The translations under genes were made by a program, and so were the position numbers. 64,000 bases of DNA from Methylopila henanensis (GTDB lineage Bacteria > Pseudomonadota > Alphaproteobacteria > Rhizobiales > Methylopilaceae), in the NCBI RefSeq assembly GCF_042681025.1, contig NZ_JBHUER010000001.1, positions 310,001 to 374,000 on the forward strand, in the 5' to 3' direction. A model generated the notes under the pieces. It did not search any database. It worked only from the letters and a program-made list of their open reading frames with translations, and was not told where the DNA came from. Every line of letters starts with the position of its first letter. Position 1 is the first letter of the stretch. This document shows positions 18,616 through 28,786 of the stretch, piece by piece.

Positions 18616-19545
18616 ATGTCTGAAAATCTGCTCCGTTCGTTGACGCTGAAACAGCTCCGCGCTCTGGCGGCGGTGGCCGACACCGGCTCCGTGAGCGCGG
18701 CCGCGCGTCGGCTGACCGTCACGCCCCCGGCCGTCACCATGCAGGTCCAGCTTCTGGAGGCGGCGCTCGGCCTGCCGCTGCTCGACCGCAGCGGCGACCG
18801 CTTCCGCCCGACAGACGCCGGCCGGGAGGTCGCGGCCGCGGTCGCGACCATCGAGAGCGCGCTTCGCGACTGCGTCGCCGCGCTCGAGGCCATGAAGGGC
18901 CTCGACGGCGGACGGGTGGGCGTCGCCGTGGTCTCGACCGCGAAGTATTTCGCGCCCATGGCCCTGGCGGCCTTCGCCCGGACCCATCCCGGCGTCGACG
19001 TCAGCCTGTCGGTGGGCAACCGCGCCGAGGTGATCGAGTTGCTGCGCGGCGACGCGGCCGACGTCGCGATCATGGGCCGGCCGCCTGAGGACCTCGACAC
19101 CGACCAGGTGGTGATCGGCGACCATCCGCACCTGGTCATCGCCCCGCCGGGCCACCCGCTCGCCGCCCGCAAGCGCATGCCCGTGACGGCGCTGACCGGG
19201 CACACCTTCCTCATGCGCGAGCAGGGCTCCGGCACCCGCGGCCTGATGGAGCGCCTGTTCGAGCAGGACGGGGTGAAGCCGCGGATCGGCATGGAGATCA
19301 ACTCCAACGAGACCATCAAGCAGGCGGTGATCGCGGGGCTTGGTCTCGCCTTCATCTCGGCGCACACCGTCGCGGCCGAGATCGCCGACGGGCGGGTCGT
19401 CCCGCTCGACGTCATCGGGCTTCCGATCATCCGGCAGTGGTACGTCGTCCGCCGCGCCGGCAAACGGCTGACGCCGCCGGCGACCGCGATGAACGCTTTC
19501 CTCTCCGAGCGCGGCGCCGAGTTCCTGCCGCGGCTGGCCGAGTGA
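18616..19545 (+). CDS. cbbR: LysR-type regulator CbbR
   Basis: A 309-residue LysR-type regulator. The winged helix-turn-helix is at residues 9-67 (LKQLRALAAVADTGSVSAAA, then VTPPAVTMQVQLLEAALGL). The effector-binding domain is at about 95-300 and includes ELLRGDAADVAIMGRPP and MREQGSGTRGLMERLFEQ, a block typical of CbbR. Divergence from cbbF supports the name. CbbR activates cbb genes in response to metabolites such as RuBP, phosphoenolpyruvate or NADPH, depending on the organism. The start codon is overlapped by a small inverted repeat. Confidence 0.92.
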   Translation: MSENLLRSLTLKQLRALAAVADTGSVSAAARRLTVTPPAVTMQVQLLEAALGLPLLDRSGDRFRPTDAGREVAAAVATIESALRDCVAALEAMKGLDGGRVGVAVVSTAKYFAPMALAAFARTHPGVDVSLSVGNRAEVIELLRGDAADVAIMGRPPEDLDTDQVVIGDHPHLVIAPPGHPLAARKRMPVTALTGHTFLMREQGSGTRGLMERLFEQDGVKPRIGMEINSNETIKQAVIAGLGLAFISAHTVAAEIADGRVVPLDVIGLPIIRQWYVVRRAGKRLTPPATAMNAFLSERGAEFLPRLAE

Positions 19546-19619
19546 GCCGGGAACCTTAGCCCGCTCCAAACGCTTAACCCCGGCGGTCGGCGTATGGACC
19601 GCTGGAGTCTCGGCGCGTC

Positions 19620-19976
19620 ATGCGGGTCCTCATCGTGGAAGACGAACCGATCATCGCGATGGAGATCGAGGCCATCGTGCTTCAGAGCCGACCTTCGGCC
19701 GAGATCGTCACCGCGATGTCCGTGCGGGAGGCTCTACTCGCGGTCGAAGGCGCGCTCGACCTCGCATTCCTCGACATCGACGTCACGGACGGCAAGACCT
19801 ACGAGATCGCGCTCGCGCTGCAGACGCGGAAGGTGCCGTTCACCTTCGTGTCCGGCGCCAGCATGGCCGACGCGCCGCCCTGCCTGAAGGGCTCGTCGCT
19901 GGTTCCGAAGCCTTTCTCGCCGCTCGAAATCCTTCGCAGCATCGAGGCGGCCGAGGCGGATCGCCACGGAGCCTGA
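19620..19976 (+). CDS. single-domain response regulator (receiver only)
   Basis: A 118-residue stand-alone receiver domain. It has the acidic pocket VEDEPIIAMEI (residues 6-16), the phosphoacceptor Asp in LAFLDIDVTDGKTYE (about residue 53), a conserved Ser in TFVSGAS, and the Lys in LVPKPFSPLEIL (about residue 97). No output domain follows, so it works by protein contact, like CheY or the phosphorelay shuttles common in this group. No histidine kinase is adjacent. It lies 74 bases after cbbR on the same strand; a functional link is not implied. Confidence 0.85.
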   Translation: MRVLIVEDEPIIAMEIEAIVLQSRPSAEIVTAMSVREALLAVEGALDLAFLDIDVTDGKTYEIALALQTRKVPFTFVSGASMADAPPCLKGSSLVPKPFSPLEILRSIEAAEADRHGA

Positions 19977-20140
19977 CAGCGGGCGTCTCATCGTTTGGCC
20001 CGCGGCGACGTTCCGCCTTGATCTCGCGGCAATCGTCGGGGAACGTGTGATCTCCTTCCTCTGCCGCTTCGGCGCCGGGGCCTCGCGGCGGTCTTCCGTC
20101 GCGCGGCCGGCACGCTGCGGCTCGCGACGATTCCGCCCGC

Positions 20141-21973
20141 ATGGACAGCATCACGGTCGTCAACGCGATCCTGCTCTTCGGAGCTGCGTTGATGCTCGTG
20201 GGAATTTTGTCGTCGCTGGTCGCGTCGCGGTTCGGCGCGCCGCTGCTGCTCGTCTTCCTCGTGATCGGCATGCTGACGGGGCAGGACGGCCCCGGGGGCG
20301 TCGCGTTCGACAACTACCGCCTGACCTATCTGATCGGCTCGATCTCGCTCGCCATCATCCTGTTCGACGGCGGTCTCCGGACCCGGATCGCCCATCTCGG
20401 CGGCGCGCTGGCGCCGGCGATCACGCTGGCGACGGCCGGCGTCGTGCTGACGAGCGGGCTGATCGGCGCCTTCGCGGCCTGGGTGCTGGACCTGCGCCTG
20501 ATCGAGGGGCTGCTGATCGGGGCGACGATCGCCTCGACCGACGCCGCGGCGGTGTTCTTCCTGATCCGCGCCAGCGGCCTGCAGCTTCAGCGCCGCGTCG
20601 GCGCCGTTCTGGAGGTCGAGTCCAGCACCAACGATCCGATCGCCGTCTTCCTCACCGTCATGCTCGTCGGTCTCGTCACCGCCGGCGCCGGAGAGGGAGG
20701 GCTGTCGATCGCCGGGCGGTTCCTGCAGGAAGCGGTGATCGGCGGCGCGGCGGGCGTCGCGGGGGGATTCGCGCTCGCGTTCCTGCTCAACCGCGTCGAC
20801 CTTCCGTCCGGCCTGCATCCGCTGTTCGTGGTGGCGAGCGTGGTCGCGCTGTTCGCGCTGTCGGCGGTGCTCCACGGCTCCGGCTTCCTCGCCGTCTATC
20901 TCGCGGGAATCATCGTCGGCAACCGGCAGGTGCGCGCGCTGCCGGCGATCGTTGCGTTCCACGACACCATCACCTGGCTGTGCCAGATCGTGATGTTCAT
21001 CGTGCTCGGCCTGCTGGTGACGCCGTCCCAGTTGCTGCCGTCGCTCGGCGCCTCGCTCGCGATCGCGGCGGTGCTGATCTTCGTGGCGCGCCCGGTCGCG
21101 GTCGCCCTGTGCCTGCTGCCCTTCGGCTTCTCACGCAAGGAGATCGGCTTCGTCGGCTGGGTCGGCCTGCGCGGCGCGGTGTCGATCTTCCTCGCCGCGA
21201 TTCCGACGCTCGCCGGCGCGCCCAACGCGCAGATCTATTTCAACGTCGCCTTCGTCGTCGTCATCGTGTCGCTCCTGGTGCAGGGCTGGACGATCACCGA
21301 ACTCGCCAAGCGGCTCGGCCTCGCCGTGCGCCAGGCGACCCGCTCCGTCCACCGCATCGAGATCGACCTGCCGGGACAGCTCGCCCAGGAGATGGTCGGT
21401 TACGCCGTCACGCCGCGCTGCCCGATTCTCGCGCGCGACGCCGTGCCGAAATGGGCGACGCCGGTCTTCGTCGTGCGCGACGACAAGATTCTCGACCCGA
21501 TCCAGGCGGACGGGCTGAAGCCGGGCGACTACGGCTATTTTCTCGCGCCGCACAATCGCGTCGCCGAACTCGACGGCCTGTTCGCCTCGACCGACGCCGG
21601 CCGCGCCCGTCCGGCGCTCGGCGAGTTCGCGCTTCGCGGCGACACGGCGCTGTCCGAGATCGCGGACCTCTACGGCCTGCAGGTCGAGCCGGGGGATTCG
21701 CATCTGACCGTCGCCGAGGCGTTCGACCGGCGGTTCGAGCACGAGCCCGCGGTCGGCGACGTCGCGGAGTTCGGCCCGGCGACCCTCGTCGTGCGAGGCA
21801 TCGACGACGGCCGCGTCACGCGCGCGACCCTGCGCATCGAGGACGAGGGCGAGGACGACGAGGCTCCCGGGCCCGTCTCGCTGTCCGTCATCGAAGGCGG
21901 GCGGGGGCGGCGGCCCGGCCCGATCGAGCGCATGCGCGAACTGGTCCGCGCGCGGCTGAAGCGCAGCGCGTAA
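20141..21973 (+). CDS. K+/H+ antiporter, NhaP2/CvrA type (CPA1)
   Basis: A 610-residue cation/proton antiporter of the inner membrane. The first 390 residues are hydrophobic with about 12 helices. They contain the CPA1 core IGATIASTDAAAVFFLIRA and EVESSTNDPIAVFLTVML (conserved Asp residues) and GWVGLRGAVSIFLAAIP. The C-terminal 200 residues are cytoplasmic, with a TrkA-C-like block (PKWATPVFVVRDDKI, then KPGDYGYFLAPHN) and a CorC/HlyC-like end (GDVAEFGPATLVVRGIDDGR). This is the NhaP2 domain order, and those proteins export potassium. The C-terminus is highly charged. Confidence 0.9.
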   Translation: MDSITVVNAILLFGAALMLVGILSSLVASRFGAPLLLVFLVIGMLTGQDGPGGVAFDNYRLTYLIGSISLAIILFDGGLRTRIAHLGGALAPAITLATAGVVLTSGLIGAFAAWVLDLRLIEGLLIGATIASTDAAAVFFLIRASGLQLQRRVGAVLEVESSTNDPIAVFLTVMLVGLVTAGAGEGGLSIAGRFLQEAVIGGAAGVAGGFALAFLLNRVDLPSGLHPLFVVASVVALFALSAVLHGSGFLAVYLAGIIVGNRQVRALPAIVAFHDTITWLCQIVMFIVLGLLVTPSQLLPSLGASLAIAAVLIFVARPVAVALCLLPFGFSRKEIGFVGWVGLRGAVSIFLAAIPTLAGAPNAQIYFNVAFVVVIVSLLVQGWTITELAKRLGLAVRQATRSVHRIEIDLPGQLAQEMVGYAVTPRCPILARDAVPKWATPVFVVRDDKILDPIQADGLKPGDYGYFLAPHNRVAELDGLFASTDAGRARPALGEFALRGDTALSEIADLYGLQVEPGDSHLTVAEAFDRRFEHEPAVGDVAEFGPATLVVRGIDDGRVTRATLRIEDEGEDDEAPGPVSLSVIEGGRGRRPGPIERMRELVRARLKRSA

Positions 21974-22009
21974 ACGCTCTGGAAACCATGAACGGGGCAT
22001 GCTCGCGGC

Positions 22010-22321
22010 ATGATCATTCGCACGCGCTGGCGCTCGGCCGCCGCTCAGCTCACCCTCTGGCTCATCGCCGCGGGCTCGGTCCTCTATTTCAGTCAGCAGG
22101 CCTATGTGGGCGCGCACGGGCTGGTGGCGAGCCGCGAGTTCGAGGCCGAGATCGCTACGCTCTCCGCGAAGCTCGCCGAGCTCAAGGCCGTGCGCGAGGG
22201 GTTCGAACACAGGATCGACCTGCTGAGCTCGGACAGGCTCGATCCCGACCTGCTCGACGAGCAGGCGCGCGCCGACCTCGGCCTGCTGCACCCAAACGAC
22301 CGGGTCATCCAGGTCCGGTAA
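22010..22321 (+). CDS. ftsB: septum formation initiator family protein FtsB
   Basis: A 103-residue bitopic protein: a basic N-terminus, one membrane helix (about residues 13-32), a periplasmic coiled coil (LSAKLAELKAVREGFEHRID) and the family end DLLDEQARADLGLLHPNDRVI. FtsB bridges FtsL and FtsQ in the divisome. In many Hyphomicrobiales ftsB sits just upstream of pdhA, as here. A 187-base gap separates it from pdhA. Confidence 0.88.
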   Translation: MIIRTRWRSAAAQLTLWLIAAGSVLYFSQQAYVGAHGLVASREFEAEIATLSAKLAELKAVREGFEHRIDLLSSDRLDPDLLDEQARADLGLLHPNDRVIQVR

Positions 22322-22508
22322 GTCCTTCGCGGACGCAGCATTTTGGCTGATCCGTCCTCGCTATCGCACAATCAAAATAGTCGATCACCCCTCTTGCTAC
22401 TTTAGTAGAGGGCGGGCACATACGTACCCCAAGCGGCCAAGGCGATCGCTCTCGATTTGCCTGCAGGACGCGTTAAGTCTCTCTTAGGGAGACAGGTTGG
22501 GGAACGTC

Positions 22509-23618
22509 ATGGCCGCATCCGCCGCAAAAGCCGCGCCGAAAGGCGAGACCGCCCGCACCGCCAAGGCCGCCGCGCCCAAGCCGCAGCGCGCCGCGAAGAC
22601 CGCAGGCAAGAACGCTGCAAGCAAGGACAAGGCCCCGGCGGCGACATCCGGAGGGCTGTCCTTCTCCAAGGAGCAGGAGCTTCACGCCCACCGCGAGATG
22701 CTGCTGATCCGCCGGTTCGAGGAGAAGGCCGGCCAGCTCTACGGCATGGGCCTCATCGGCGGCTTCTGCCACCTCTACATCGGCCAGGAAGCCGTCGTCA
22801 TCGGCATGCAGATGGCGGTGGAGCAGGGCGATCAGGTCATCACCGGCTACCGCGACCACGGCCACATGCTGGCCTGCGAGATGGACCCGAAGGGCGTGAT
22901 GGCCGAGCTCACGGGGCGCCGCGGCGGCTACTCCAAGGGCAAGGGCGGCTCCATGCACATGTTCAGCGTGGAGAAGCAGTTCTACGGCGGCCACGGCATC
23001 GTCGGCGCCCAGGTCTCGCTCGGCACCGGCCTCGCCTTCGCCAACAAGTACAAGAAGAACGGCAAGGTATCTCTGGTCTATTTCGGCGACGGCGCCTCGA
23101 ACCAGGGGCAGGTCTACGAGAGCTTCAACATGGCGAAGCTCTGGAAGCTGCCGGTCGTCTACGTCATCGAGAACAACAAGTACGGCATGGGCACCTCGGT
23201 CGAGCGCGCCTCGTCGAACACCAACCTCAGCCAGCGCGGCGCGAGCTTCGACATCCCGGGCGAGCAGGTCGACGGCATGGACGTGCGCGCGGTGAAGGCG
23301 GCCGGCGACCGGGCGATCGCCCACGCCCGCGAGGGCAAGGGCCCCTACATCCTCGAGATGGTCACCTACCGCTACCGCGGCCACTCGATGTCGGATCCCG
23401 CGAAGTACCGCTCCAAGGACGAAGTCCAGAAGATGCGCGAGACGCACGACCCGATCGAGCAGGTGCGCGCGCGTCTCCTCAAGGACGGGCATGCGAGCGA
23501 GGAAGAGCTGAAGGCGGTCGACAAGGAGGTGCGCGACATCGTCAACGCCGCCGCCGAGTTCGCGACCAACGACGCCGAGCCCGATCCGTCCGAGCTCTGG
23601 ACCGACATTCTGCGCTGA
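22509..23618 (+). CDS. pdhA: pyruvate dehydrogenase E1 component subunit alpha
   Basis: A 369-residue E1-alpha, the thiamine diphosphate enzyme that decarboxylates pyruvate. The TPP/Mg motif runs from LVYFGDGASNQGQVYESFNM to YVIENNKYGMG. The phosphorylation-loop-like region is YRYRGHSMSDPAKYRSKDE. A GGGGAA ribosome site just before 22509 supports that ATG over an in-frame TTG at 22497. The first 48 residues are a low-complexity Ala/Lys-rich extension, probably a flexible tether. The 187-base upstream gap holds an inverted repeat CCCTCT/AGAGGG (22389-22394/22407-22412), a candidate regulatory hairpin. It heads the pdh operon. Confidence 0.95.
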   Translation: MAASAAKAAPKGETARTAKAAAPKPQRAAKTAGKNAASKDKAPAATSGGLSFSKEQELHAHREMLLIRRFEEKAGQLYGMGLIGGFCHLYIGQEAVVIGMQMAVEQGDQVITGYRDHGHMLACEMDPKGVMAELTGRRGGYSKGKGGSMHMFSVEKQFYGGHGIVGAQVSLGTGLAFANKYKKNGKVSLVYFGDGASNQGQVYESFNMAKLWKLPVVYVIENNKYGMGTSVERASSNTNLSQRGASFDIPGEQVDGMDVRAVKAAGDRAIAHAREGKGPYILEMVTYRYRGHSMSDPAKYRSKDEVQKMRETHDPIEQVRARLLKDGHASEEELKAVDKEVRDIVNAAAEFATNDAEPDPSELWTDILR

Positions 23619-23683
23619 CCGGCGAACCCGCCGGCAAGCTCCGCCGCCGGCCAAGAAGCCTTGAAGGAAGAGGGACGCTCCCG

Positions 23684-25129
<1,446 letters not shown>

Positions 25130-25141
25130 GGAGACAGGCGG

Positions 25142-25309
25142 ATGCTCGGACGTATCCTGAAGACGGTCGCGAACGAGTTCCTGCGCAACCGCGCCCGGCG
25201 CACAGGCTCCGGCCCGCGCCGGCTCCCGCCGACCTCGATGCGCGAAGTGCAGACCCGCACCATCAACCATGTGATCCGCACGGTGCTGAACCGGTTCATG
25301 AGACGCTGA
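25142..25309 (+). CDS. small basic protein within pdh operon
   Basis: A 55-residue open frame starting MLGRILKTVANEFLRNRARR and ending NRFMRR before TGA. It is strongly basic, with an amphipathic N-terminal helix. An AGGAGAC ribosome site (within 25129-25136) lies at proper distance, and the frame begins 12 bases after pdhB. No family is recognised. It may be a real small protein or the remnant of an inserted cassette, because the next 200 bases hold a broken gene. Confidence 0.5.
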   Translation: MLGRILKTVANEFLRNRARRTGSGPRRLPPTSMREVQTRTINHVIRTVLNRFMRR

Positions 25310-25313
25310 CGCC

Positions 25314-25520
25314 GTGACCGCCGATCCCGCCCTCGCCAAGGCGACCTACGCCGATCTCGAAGCGGTCCCGCCGCATCGGGCGGCGCAGATCATCGACGGC
25401 CGGCGGGAGACGCGCCCGCGGTCCGGGCCGAGATATGGCGGAGCCGCCAGCTTTCCGTTCGACGCGCTGTTCCCGTTTGACGCGCCCGCTCCCGATACGA
25501 AGCCTTCCGAAGAGGCCTGA
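25314..25520 (+). pseudogene. truncated Uma2-family (PD-(D/E)XK-like) gene remnant
   Basis: A 68-codon frame from GTG 25314. Residues 1-42 (ATYADLEAVPPHRAAQIIDG, then RPRSGPRYGGAA) match the N-terminal pattern of Uma2/DUF820 proteins, in which a short helix is followed by an E/IIDG strand and a P-P-RH segment. The remaining 150 or so residues of the family, including the nuclease-like core, are missing. Instead the frame runs into FPFDALFPFDAPAPDTKP and stops. It is therefore best read as a decayed insertion between pdhB and pdhC. It may still be translated, since it sits between coupled genes. Confidence 0.55.
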
Positions 25521-25524
25521 TCTC

Positions 25525-26862
25525 ATGCCGACCAACATCCTGATGCCCGCGCTCTCGCCGACGATGGAGAAGGGCAACCTCGCCAAGTGGCTGGTGAAGG
25601 AGGGCGACGCGGTCAAGTCCGGCGACGTCATCGCTGAGATCGAGACCGACAAGGCCACGATGGAGGTCGAGGCCGTCGACGAGGGCGTGATCGGCAAGAT
25701 CGTGGTGCCGGAAGGCTCCTCCGACGTGCCTGTCAACGAGCTGATCGCCATCCTGCTGGAGGAGGGCGAAGACGCCGGCGCCATCGACGCCGCCCCCAAG
25801 CCGCAGTCGAAGGCCGCTCCGGAGCCGGCCAAATCCGAAGCTCCGAAGTCCGAGAGCAAGGCGGAGGCGCCGAAGCCCGCCGCGAACGGCCACGACAAGG
25901 GCGAGCGCGTGTTCGCCTCGCCGCTCGCGCGCCGGCTCGCCAAGGAGGCCGGGATCGACCTGAAGGCGATCTCGGGCTCCGGGCCCCACGGCCGCGTGGT
26001 GAAGGCGGACGTCGAGGACGCGAAGGCCTCCGGCGGCGCCAAGGCTCAGGACGGCAAGTCCGCCCCTGCGACGGCGAAGGCTCCTGAGCCTGCGGCTCCC
26101 GCCGTCAAGGCGCCTGCGCCCGCCACCGACGACGCCATCCGGAAGCTGTTCGCGGAAGGCTCCTACGAGGAGATCCCGCACGACGGCATGCGCAAGACCA
26201 TCGCGCGCCGCATGACGGAAGCGCGGCAGACGGTGCCGACCTTCTACCTGACGGTCGACTGCGAGATCGACGCGCTGCTGGGCCTTCGCGAACAGATCAA
26301 CGCCTCCGCGCCGGAGAAGGACGGCAAGGCCGCCTGGAAGGTCTCGGTCAACGACATGGTGATCAAGGCGCTCGGCCTCGCGCTGGCGCAGGTGCCGGAC
26401 GCCAATGTGAGCTGGACCGAGAGCGCCATGCTGAAACACAAGCACGCCGACGTCGGCGTCGCGGTGGCGCTGCCGAACAACGGCCTCATCACCCCGATCA
26501 TCCGCGCGGTCGAGACCAAGACGCTGTCGGTGATCGCGAAGGAGATGAAGGACTTCGCCCAGCGGGCCAAGGACCGCAAGCTGAAGCCCGAGGAGTACCA
26601 GGGCGGCACCACGGCGGTCTCGAACCTCGGCATGTTCGGGATCAAGGACTTCACCGCGGTGATCAACCCGCCGCACTCGACCATCCTCGCGGTCGGCGGC
26701 GGCGAGAAGCGCGCGGTGGTGAAGGGCGGCGAGATCAAGATCGCGACGGTGATGAGCCTCACGCTCTCCTGCGACCACCGCTCGGTCGACGGCGCGCTCG
26801 GCGCGACGCTTATCTCCGCCATCAAGCGGCTGATCGAGAAGCCGATGGGGCTGCTGGTCTAA
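25525..26862 (+). CDS. pdhC: pyruvate dehydrogenase E2, dihydrolipoamide acetyltransferase
   Basis: A 445-residue E2 core. The lipoyl domain is at residues 1-78 (EIETDKATMEVEAVDEG with the lipoyl Lys). A Lys/Ala/Pro linker follows. The peripheral-subunit-binding domain has FASPLARRLAKEAGIDLKAI and GSGPHGRVVKADV (about residues 130-165). A second linker leads to the acetyltransferase domain with MRKTIARRMTEARQTVPTFY and the catalytic end LSCDHRSVDGALGA (His and Asp). The ATG at 25525 is 5 bases after the Uma2 remnant. One lipoyl domain here plus one on E1-beta equips the complex. Confidence 0.95.
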   Translation: MPTNILMPALSPTMEKGNLAKWLVKEGDAVKSGDVIAEIETDKATMEVEAVDEGVIGKIVVPEGSSDVPVNELIAILLEEGEDAGAIDAAPKPQSKAAPEPAKSEAPKSESKAEAPKPAANGHDKGERVFASPLARRLAKEAGIDLKAISGSGPHGRVVKADVEDAKASGGAKAQDGKSAPATAKAPEPAAPAVKAPAPATDDAIRKLFAEGSYEEIPHDGMRKTIARRMTEARQTVPTFYLTVDCEIDALLGLREQINASAPEKDGKAAWKVSVNDMVIKALGLALAQVPDANVSWTESAMLKHKHADVGVAVALPNNGLITPIIRAVETKTLSVIAKEMKDFAQRAKDRKLKPEEYQGGTTAVSNLGMFGIKDFTAVINPPHSTILAVGGGEKRAVVKGGEIKIATVMSLTLSCDHRSVDGALGATLISAIKRLIEKPMGLLV

Positions 26863-26864
26863 CC

Positions 26865-27245
26865 ATGCCGCTGGTTCGCGTTTCCCTCCTGAAGGGCCGC
26901 AGCGCGGACGCCAAGCAGGCGATCGCGAATGGGGTCTATGACGCCCTGCGCGAGGTGTTCTCGGTCCCGGAAGACGACAAGTTCGTCGTGTTCCACGAGC
27001 ACGACGCCGACGGGTTCATCTTCGAGCCGAGCTATCTCGGCGTCGCGCATGACGACGGCCTCGTGATCCTTCAGATCGCGATCAGCGACGGCCGCACGGT
27101 CGAGCTCAAGCAGGCGTTCTATCGCAGCGTCGTCGAACGGCTTCAGGCGAATCCGGGCGTCGAGCCGCGCAACGTCTTCATCAACCTGATCGAGGTCAGG
27201 AAAGAAAACTGGTCGTTCGGCGACGGCGTCGCTCAGTACGTCTGA
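26865..27245 (+). CDS. tautomerase family protein
   Basis: A 126-residue member of the 4-oxalocrotonate tautomerase superfamily in its longer, MSAD/cis-CaaD-like form. Pro directly after the initiator Met, the catalytic base of the family, is present (MPLVRVSLLKGRSADAKQAI). The C-terminal half PRNVFINLIEVRKENWSFGDG matches the conserved Arg/Trp/Phe region. It lies 2 bases after pdhC and 17 bases before lpdA, so it is part of the pdh transcript. Its substrate is unknown. Confidence 0.8.
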   Translation: MPLVRVSLLKGRSADAKQAIANGVYDALREVFSVPEDDKFVVFHEHDADGFIFEPSYLGVAHDDGLVILQIAISDGRTVELKQAFYRSVVERLQANPGVEPRNVFINLIEVRKENWSFGDGVAQYV

Positions 27246-27262
27246 CCACCAAGGGGAACCCC

Positions 27263-28702
27263 ATGGCCGACACCTACGACATCATCGTCATCGGCGGCGG
27301 GCCGGGCGGCTACGTCACGGCGATCCGCGCCGCGCAGCTTGGCTTCAAGACGGCGGTGGTGGAGCGCGAGCACCTCGGCGGCATCTGCCTCAACTGGGGC
27401 TGCATCCCGACCAAGGCGCTGCTGCGCTCGGCCGAGATCTACCACTACTTCCAGCACGCCAAGGATTATGGCCTTTCCGCCGAGAAGGTGTCGTTCGATC
27501 CGGCGGCGGTGGTGAAGCGCTCGCGCGGGGTGTCCGCCCAGCTCAACGGCGGCGTCGGCTTCCTGCTGAAGAAGAACAAGGTGGATGTGATCTGGGGCGA
27601 GGCGACGCTGACCAAGCCCGGCGAACTCAAGGTCGTCGCGCCGAAAAAGTCCGTGCAGGGTCCGCCCGCGCCGGCGCCCAAGGGCGCGAAAGGCGAGGGG
27701 ACCTACGCCGCCAAGCACGTCATCGTCGCCACCGGGGCGCGGCCGCGCGTGCTGCCGGGACTGGAGCCCGACAAGAAGCTGGTCTGGACCTATTTCGAAG
27801 CCATGGTCCCGGAAACCTTCCCGAAGTCGCTTCTGGTCGTCGGCTCCGGCGCGATCGGCGTCGAGTTCGCGAGCTTCTACCGCACCATGGGCGCCGAGGT
27901 GACCATCGTGGAGGTCCTGCCGCAGATCCTTCCCGTCGAGGACGAGGAGATCGCCGCCCACGCCCGCAAGCGGTTCGAGAAGCAGGGCGTCCGCATCCTC
28001 ACCGGCGCCAAGGTGACCAAGCTCGACAAGGGTTCGAACGACGTCACCGCGACCGTCGAGCTCGAGGGCGGCAAGACCGAATCCATCAAGGTCGACCGCG
28101 TGATCTCGGCGGTGGGCGTCGTCGGCAACATCGAGAATCTCGGGCTCGAGGCGCTCGGCGTGAAGACCGAGCGCGGCTGCGTCGTCACCGACGGGCTGGG
28201 CCGCACCAACGTGAAGGGCGTCTACGCCATCGGCGATGTCGCCGGTCCGCCCATGCTGGCTCACAAGGCCGAGCATGAGGGCGTGATCTGCGTCGAGGCC
28301 ATCAAGGGGCTCGACGTGCATCCCATGGACAAGGCCAAGATACCCGGCTGCACCTACTGCCACCCGCAGGTGGCCTCGGTCGGCCTGACCGAGAAGAAGG
28401 CCAAGGAGCAGGGCCGCAAGGTCAAGGTCGGGCGCTTCCCCTTCAACGGCAACGGCAAGGCCATCGCGCTCGGCGAGCCGGAAGGTCTGGTGAAGACCAT
28501 CTTCGACGCCGAGACCGGCGAGCTGATCGGCGCGCACATGGTGGGCGCGGAGGTGACCGAGCTGATCCAGGGCTTCGTGGTGGCGATGAACCTCGAGACC
28601 ACGGAGGAGGAGCTGATGCATGCGGTGTTCCCGCATCCGACGCTCTCCGAAATGATGCACGAGAGCGTGCTCGACGCCTACGGCCGCGCAATCCACATCT
28701 GA
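27263..28702 (+). CDS. lpdA: dihydrolipoyl dehydrogenase (E3)
   Basis: A 479-residue flavoprotein disulfide reductase that reoxidises the lipoyl groups of the pyruvate dehydrogenase complex. Motifs: FAD-binding IIVIGGGPGGYVTAIRAAQ, redox-active CLNWGCIPTKALLRS, the NAD-binding LLVVGSGAIGVEFASFYRTM, GVYAIGDVAGPPMLAHKAEH, and the dimer-interface catalytic His-Glu in HAVFPHPTLSEMMHES. A 25-residue insertion rich in Pro/Ala/Gly/Lys (about residues 125-150) is typical of one alphaproteobacterial Lpd subgroup. A GGGGAACC ribosome site precedes the ATG. Confidence 0.95.
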   Translation: MADTYDIIVIGGGPGGYVTAIRAAQLGFKTAVVEREHLGGICLNWGCIPTKALLRSAEIYHYFQHAKDYGLSAEKVSFDPAAVVKRSRGVSAQLNGGVGFLLKKNKVDVIWGEATLTKPGELKVVAPKKSVQGPPAPAPKGAKGEGTYAAKHVIVATGARPRVLPGLEPDKKLVWTYFEAMVPETFPKSLLVVGSGAIGVEFASFYRTMGAEVTIVEVLPQILPVEDEEIAAHARKRFEKQGVRILTGAKVTKLDKGSNDVTATVELEGGKTESIKVDRVISAVGVVGNIENLGLEALGVKTERGCVVTDGLGRTNVKGVYAIGDVAGPPMLAHKAEHEGVICVEAIKGLDVHPMDKAKIPGCTYCHPQVASVGLTEKKAKEQGRKVKVGRFPFNGNGKAIALGEPEGLVKTIFDAETGELIGAHMVGAEVTELIQGFVVAMNLETTEEELMHAVFPHPTLSEMMHESVLDAYGRAIHI

Positions 28703-28786
28703 GCGGCGACTTTTATTCCTGTCGGCGGGAACAACAGACGGACTTCGGTGTTTTGTGCATGTCGGGACACAAAGGGAGTTCAGTCC

